Origin: Lutibacter sp.
GTDB lineage: Bacteria > Bacteroidota > Bacteroidia > Flavobacteriales > Flavobacteriaceae
Assembly: GCA_030748365.1 (NCBI GenBank)
Contig: JASMME010000039.1
Coordinates: 1 to 9,198 of the forward strand
DNA length: 9,198 nucleotides
Direction of reading: 5' to 3'
Numbering within the stretch: position 1 is the first letter of the stretch; every line of letters starts with the position of its first letter. Position numbers and translations under genes: made by a program. The notes beneath the pieces are model-generated. The model worked only from the letters and a program-made list of their open reading frames with translations, made no database searches and had not been told where the DNA came from. Shown here piece after piece: positions 5,812-9,198 of the stretch.

Positions 5812-8361
5812 CTATCCGCATTTGGTATGGCCACAGCTCTTGCATTTTAGACAGCCTTCTTCATAGATCAGCCCTTCGGGATCACCACATTCTTCACATT
5901 GCTTGTCTTTGGCCTGTACGCCGTCTTCAATAAACTGTTTTAGGGTCCTGGCAATACCATTCTTCCAGGTATTGATATTGGTGTCGTAGAGGTTCAGGTT
6001 GTTGACCAGGTCAACCACATAGGGAATGGGCATCCCGTGACGCAACACCCCGGAGATCAACTTGGCATAGTTCCAGTATTCCTTGTCAAAGGTCCTGGAG
6101 AGGCCTTCCAGGGTAACCTTGTAGCCCTGTTTGTCGAGGAATTGGAAATCGTAACGAGATTCACCGTCCTCGTCCCTGTTCTTGATGACAAATCCTTTGT
6201 CTAGCCAGGCTGGTAGGATAAAAGCTTCGTCGATTTTTCCGGTAAAGATCTCATAGGGTTTGTTGTTGATCAATCCTACGACAGCCACCCACTTTTCATA
6301 ATCGTTTTGAAAACGGACGACCTTGGCTTCAATCTTTTTGGGGCGTTTTGGGAAAATGGTCTCTGCATAGGTATCATCCGCCTTCTTGGATTCTGTAGCA
6401 TCATTGGAGATCAGGATTCCGCTTCGGGAACCGTCTCGGTATACGGTGATCCCCTTTAAGCCCTGTTTCCAAGATTCTATATAGATGGCCCCTACTTTTT
6501 CTACTGACACGTCTGAAGGCAGGTTGATGGTGGAACTGATGGAATGGGTGGTATACTTTTGTACCAGGGCCTGCATCTCAACACGTTTGAGCCAATCAAT
6601 CTCAGGGGCAGTGGCTCCCTTATACGGACTGTCTGCTATATCAGTTTTTCCGCTTATGTCCATCCAGTCCTTAAGCTTGGCGTGGTAGACATCAAATTCT
6701 TCAAAGGCATCCCCTACTTCATCGACATAGGCAATGGTGGCTTTTTTATCTTCTTTGTTTACCTTCCTCCTTCTTTTATAAGACAGTAGGAATACCGGCT
6801 CAATCCCCGAAGAGGTTTGTGCAAGCATGCTCAGGCTACCGGTAGGTGCCACCGTACTCACCGAAATATTTCGGCGGCCATAGGTCATCATACGTTGGTG
6901 GATCTCGGGAAATTCTTTTTCGACCATCTGGACAAACTCAGAGAATTGTTCGATCTCCGGATTGAAGACCTTAAATTTACCACGGGTAATGGCCATGTCA
7001 ATGCTACTGTCAAACTCTCCTTTAAACTTGGTTCTCATTATCTGGTCGACCAGGGCAAGGGCTTCATCGGTGTCAAATTTACAACCCAGGGCCGCCACAG
7101 CATCTGCCAGGGCTGTAAAGCCCAGTCCGGTCCTTCTACCAGTCTTCCCGGTCTTATAGAGTAGTTTCCAGGTGTCGATCTCTACCTTTCGGATATCCAT
7201 GGGTTCTTCATCGTGCATGATCTTGTTAAAGATCCTGTCAACTGCTTCCAGTTCGAGGTCTACCAGGTCATCCATCAGGCGCTGCGATTCGTAGGTCACC
7301 TGATAGAACTTCTCAAAGTCGAAGCTTGCTTTGTCGGTAAACGGGTCCTTTACAAAACTGTAGAGGTTGATGGCGATCAAACGACAGCTGTCTCCGCCCT
7401 GCATGGCGATCTCCGAACAGGGATTGGTAGAGCTGTTCTCAAAACCAGGATAGACAGAAGAGGTTGAATAGTGGTGCTGACGGTCCCAAAAGATCAGGCC
7501 AGGTTCGGCGGTGGTATGGGCACATTTGATGATGGTCTGCCAGAGTTTTTTTGCCTTGACGGTTTTGGTATAGCTGGGTTCTTTACTGTCTATGGGCCAG
7601 CGATGGGTATAGTCATCATCGTTGACAACGGCCATCATAAATTCATCGGACAAACGAATGGAAATATTGGCGCCGGTAACCTTGGTTAGGTCTTGTTTGA
7701 TGGTGATAAAGTCTTCGATGTCGGGATGGGCGATGTCCATGGTAAGCATCAGGGCACCCCTACGGCCGTTTTGGGCGACCTCCCGGGTGGTGTTTGAAAA
7801 ACGGTGCATAAAGGAAACCGCACCGGTGGTGGATCCGGCAGCGTTGGATACATTGGCACCGTTCGGACGTAAACTGGATAGGTCTACCCCTACTCCACAT
7901 CGTCGTTTAAACAATTGCGCCAGTTGTTCATCGGTATGGAAAATACCCCCATAGGAATCAAACACGGGTGGCACCACCACGCAGTTTGACAAAGAGGCGA
8001 TAACGTGTTCGTTTCCGAGAGAGGCCATCACACTGCCCTGGGGTATGGTGTATTTAAAATCTTTGAACAACTCATAAATGGCTTCTTCATTGAGGAAGGC
8101 ACGTTGTTTCCCATAAGCGGACAAGCCTTCGTGGTCTTGTGAGTTTTCCGCATATTTTTGTTCGACACGGGCGAATTGTACAGCCATTCTACGGTGCATC
8201 TCTTCCGGGCTGGATTCCAAAAATTCACCGGCCTTTGTCTTCATTGCATACTTGTTGATCCAGGTAGTAGCAGCCAGTTCATCTCCCTTAAAATAGGCTA
8301 GGGAACGCTTTAATACTTCTTGATAGCTATAGGTCTTCGGGAATACCAACGTTTCTGTCAT
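5812..8361 (-). CDS. nrdJ: Adenosylcobalamin-dependent (class II) ribonucleoside-diphosphate reductase
   Basis: This 849-residue enzyme reduces ribonucleotides to deoxyribonucleotides, using a thiyl radical generated by coenzyme B12, and needs neither oxygen nor a NrdB partner. The catalytic motif NPCSEI gives N313, C315 and E317. The redox pair is C127 (SNCVVV) and C326 (GDSCRLIAIN). The spacing C315 to C326 is 11 residues, as in the Thermotoga maritima class II enzyme. APTGSLSMLA (505-514) is the PTG phosphate-binding loop. A TSCPD-type domain spans about 670-800 (RPKKIEAKVVRF to LRHGMPIPYVVDLV). The tail has six cysteines (C822, C825, C837, C840, C843, C848) in a zinc-ribbon-like pattern that probably shuttles electrons from thioredoxin. 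No ATP-cone is evident at the N-terminus. The ATG at 8361 gives the usual family start. No cobalamin riboswitch is recognisable upstream. An intact family-length copy. Confidence 0.95.
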   Translation of the reverse strand: MTETLVFPKTYSYQEVLKRSLAYFKGDELAATTWINKYAMKTKAGEFLESSPEEMHRRMAVQFARVEQKYAENSQDHEGLSAYGKQRAFLNEEAIYELFKDFKYTIPQGSVMASLGNEHVIASLSNCVVVPPVFDSYGGIFHTDEQLAQLFKRRCGVGVDLSSLRPNGANVSNAAGSTTGAVSFMHRFSNTTREVAQNGRRGALMLTMDIAHPDIEDFITIKQDLTKVTGANISIRLSDEFMMAVVNDDDYTHRWPIDSKEPSYTKTVKAKKLWQTIIKCAHTTAEPGLIFWDRQHHYSTSSVYPGFENSSTNPCSEIAMQGGDSCRLIAINLYSFVKDPFTDKASFDFEKFYQVTYESQRLMDDLVDLELEAVDRIFNKIMHDEEPMDIRKVEIDTWKLLYKTGKTGRRTGLGFTALADAVAALGCKFDTDEALALVDQIMRTKFKGEFDSSIDMAITRGKFKVFNPEIEQFSEFVQMVEKEFPEIHQRMMTYGRRNISVSTVAPTGSLSMLAQTSSGIEPVFLLSYKRRRKVNKEDKKATIAYVDEVGDAFEEFDVYHAKLKDWMDISGKTDIADSPYKGATAPEIDWLKRVEMQALVQKYTTHSISSTINLPSDVSVEKVGAIYIESWKQGLKGITVYRDGSRSGILISNDATESKKADDTYAETIFPKRPKKIEAKVVRFQNDYEKWVAVVGLINNKPYEIFTGKIDEAFILPAWLDKGFVIKNRDEDGESRYDFQFLDKQGYKVTLEGLSRTFDKEYWNYAKLISGVLRHGMPIPYVVDLVNNLNLYDTNINTWKNGIARTLKQFIEDGVQAKDKQCEECGDPEGLIYEEGCLKCKSCGHTKCG

Positions 8362-8370
8362 GGTCTTGGG

Positions 8371-8423
8371 CAGTTTTAATGATTGATTTTTGGAAGAATA
8401 AAATTATCGAATAAATAAAACTG
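8371..8423 (-). repeat. Inverted repeat in the nrdJ leader
   Basis: CAGTTTTA (8371-8378) and TAAAACTG (8416-8423) are perfect 8-base complements separated by 37 bases of A/T-rich sequence. In the nrdJ message they would pair and end 9 bases before the ATG. The arms are mostly A/T and the loop is long, so the structure would be weak and may be chance. Confidence 0.25.
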
Positions 8424-8436
8424 ATTGGTCTTCTAC

Positions 8437-8444
8437 CAAAATTA
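8437..8444 (-). promoter_or_regulatory. Possible -7 box of the nrdJ promoter
   Basis: On the - strand TAATTTTG (8444-8437) matches TAnnTTTG exactly. No TTG lies about 20 bases upstream; that position reads as a T-rich stretch (CTTTTTAAC). The predicted start near 8432 leaves a leader of about 70 nt. A small inverted repeat TTGGT-N5-ACCAA (8425-8439) straddles the predicted start site and could be an operator, though its arms are short. Confidence 0.35.
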
Positions 8445-8484
8445 GTTAATAACATTCCGTTGTTAAAAAGTTTGTTCAACGATG

Positions 8485-8508
8485 AAAAAGCCTGCCAATA
8501 AAGGGCTT
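8485..8508 (-). terminator. Weak second terminator-like hairpin upstream of nrdJ
   Basis: On the - strand AAGCC (8508-8504) can pair with GGCTT (8492-8488) around an 11-base loop, and the second arm runs into TTTTT (8489-8485). A 5-bp stem is marginal. If real it would back up the terminator at 8554-8612 and insulate nrdJ from the upstream gene. Confidence 0.3.
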
Positions 8509-8553
8509 GCCTACGCAGCGCCGTTTTAAAAAAAAGAAGGGATGATTCATTCC

Positions 8554-8612
8554 AAAAAAAAACAGCCCTGTACAGCCTGCCAGGCCCGCCGCTTTGTCTG
8601 CCGTATACAGCT
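8554..8612 (-). terminator. Probable terminator of the LYS1-like oxidoreductase gene
   Basis: On the - strand AGCTGTA (8612-8606) pairs with TACAGGGCT (8572-8564), with a GG bulge. An inner GCCT-GGC-AGGC hairpin (8585-8575) sits in the loop. The stem is followed after one base by nine T residues (8562-8554). It begins 8 bases after the TAA stop of the dehydrogenase gene, where an intrinsic terminator is expected. The T tract is convincing; the exact stem is less certain. Confidence 0.5.
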
Positions 8613-8619
8613 CAGAAAT

Positions 8620-9198
8620 TTAGCGGCCAGCTACATAGTCCTGCAGGTAGCCAAAACGTTCGGTCAGCGCACCCTGCTGGGTCATCCTGGCCCTTTGTAG
8701 GATGCCCGCTTTGTCCTGGTTAAAAAAGGAAGGGATCACATGCTTCGCAAAACTTTCTCCAAAGCCCCGGGAGGCTTCCCTCGGCAGTTCGCAGGGCAGG
8801 TTGTCCACCGCCATCACTGCGATGGCATGCTCCTGCCTGTAGTCGGTTTCCGTTTCGCTGATAGGGTCGTACCCATAGACAGGATCTTCTATGGTACTGG
8901 CGCGAAGGGTACAGGCCACAGGCCCATCTATATCACAACTGATATCACCCACTACCCGGATCTTACAGTCGGGATGTCTGGCGGCTTCCCGGCTAAATAT
9001 ATAGGGAGCACCCTCAGCGTAAAAATGACCGGCGATATAGATGGAGGCCTCCTTGGCAAAACGCATAAAGTCACTATGGTAGTCTTGTGGGCGTGTAAAG
9101 AAGTCCTGGGCATCAAGCACGGTACCGTCGGTACGCTTATTGTAATCGAGCACATCCAACTGCACGTATACGGGCTCTTGGTAGGTCTGGTGTAAAAA
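8620..9198 (-). CDS. NAD(P)-dependent oxidoreductase of the LYS1 / alanine dehydrogenase-PNT family, C-terminal part
   Basis: The frame is open from the right edge, so only the last 192 codons are seen. A GTG at 9165 could be read as a start, but the reading frame continues upstream with family-like residues (FLHQTYQEPVYVQLDVLDYN), so the gene is truncated by the window. Recognisable segments in order are DVLDYNKRTDG, DFMRFAKEASIYIAGHFYAEGA, VVGDISCDIDGPVACTLRAS with EDPVYGYDP, AVMAVDNLPCELPREAS, and a tail GFGESFAKHVIPSFF...LTERFGYLQDYV. The CDIDGPVA...RAST block resembles yeast saccharopine dehydrogenase (Lys1) and its bacterial relatives, usually about 400 residues long with the nucleotide fold in the missing N-terminal half and middle. 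The bacterial substrate is unclear: members are annotated as alanine dehydrogenase, saccharopine dehydrogenase or simply oxidoreductase. I would not assign a reaction. It is separated from nrdJ by 258 bases with terminator-like elements, so the two are probably not one operon. Confidence 0.82.
   Translation of the reverse strand, partial: FLHQTYQEPVYVQLDVLDYNKRTDGTVLDAQDFFTRPQDYHSDFMRFAKEASIYIAGHFYAEGAPYIFSREAARHPDCKIRVVGDISCDIDGPVACTLRASTIEDPVYGYDPISETETDYRQEHAIAVMAVDNLPCELPREASRGFGESFAKHVIPSFFNQDKAGILQRARMTQQGALTERFGYLQDYVAGR

Noticed and set aside
6817..7164. 115-codon + strand frame, and several others at 6485-7954 opposite nrdJ
   Set aside because: They lie inside nrdJ, which is intact and well conserved; their products look like reverse-strand translations without recognisable domains.
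8538..8552. Imperfect hairpin GGGATGATTCATTCC next to A and T runs as a further terminator
   Set aside because: On the - strand, where a T run follows, the stem has an A-C mismatch and almost no loop, so it would be unstable.
8362..8619. Hidden small gene in the 258-base gap upstream of nrdJ
   Set aside because: No frame of useful length with a recognisable product is seen on either strand; homopolymer runs and hairpins explain the region better.
8740..9195. 151-codon open frame on the + strand opposite the LYS1-like gene
   Set aside because: It is fully antisense to a gene with strong family motifs, its product resembles no family I know, and no promoter precedes it.

Overview
The window reads as ordinary chromosomal DNA from a member of the Bacteroidota, most likely a marine-type Flavobacteriaceae species. 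Three things point there. The intergenic regions carry Bacteroidota-style promoter boxes (TAnnTTTG, in the best case with a TTG about 20 nt upstream). The start codons lack Shine-Dalgarno sequences. The protein set is familiar from flavobacteria: a Nudix-type sugar regulator next to galT, a class II ribonucleotide reductase with a TSCPD domain, Mpl, and a LYS1-like dehydrogenase. No mobile element, CRISPR array, rRNA, tRNA or phage gene is visible.

Layout. On the + strand are the 3' end of a Nudix/winged-helix transcriptional regulator (2-271), then galT (377-1390), then the potassium-uptake pair trkA (1515-2858) and trkH (2861-4360), probably one operon. On the - strand, reading right to left, are the 3' part of a LYS1/alanine-dehydrogenase-like oxidoreductase (9198-8620), the B12-dependent ribonucleotide reductase nrdJ (8361-5812) and the murein-tripeptide ligase mpl (5709-4357). 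trkH and mpl converge and their stop codons overlap by 3 bases. No gap between genes exceeds 300 bases; the largest (8362-8619) holds probable - strand terminators and the likely nrdJ promoter.

How the genes relate. The regulator and galT look like the edge of a galactose (Leloir pathway) locus. A 39-bp near-perfect palindrome between them is the obvious candidate operator. TrkA and TrkH form a K+ uptake channel and its cytosolic NAD-binding gating ring. Mpl recycles cell-wall tripeptide, and NrdJ makes deoxyribonucleotides using adenosylcobalamin; these look like independent housekeeping genes.

The most unusual signals are non-coding. One is the galT operator palindrome. The other is a compact three-way-junction fold in the trkA leader that begins a few bases after the predicted transcription start. 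I saw no clear evidence of an undescribed multi-gene system.
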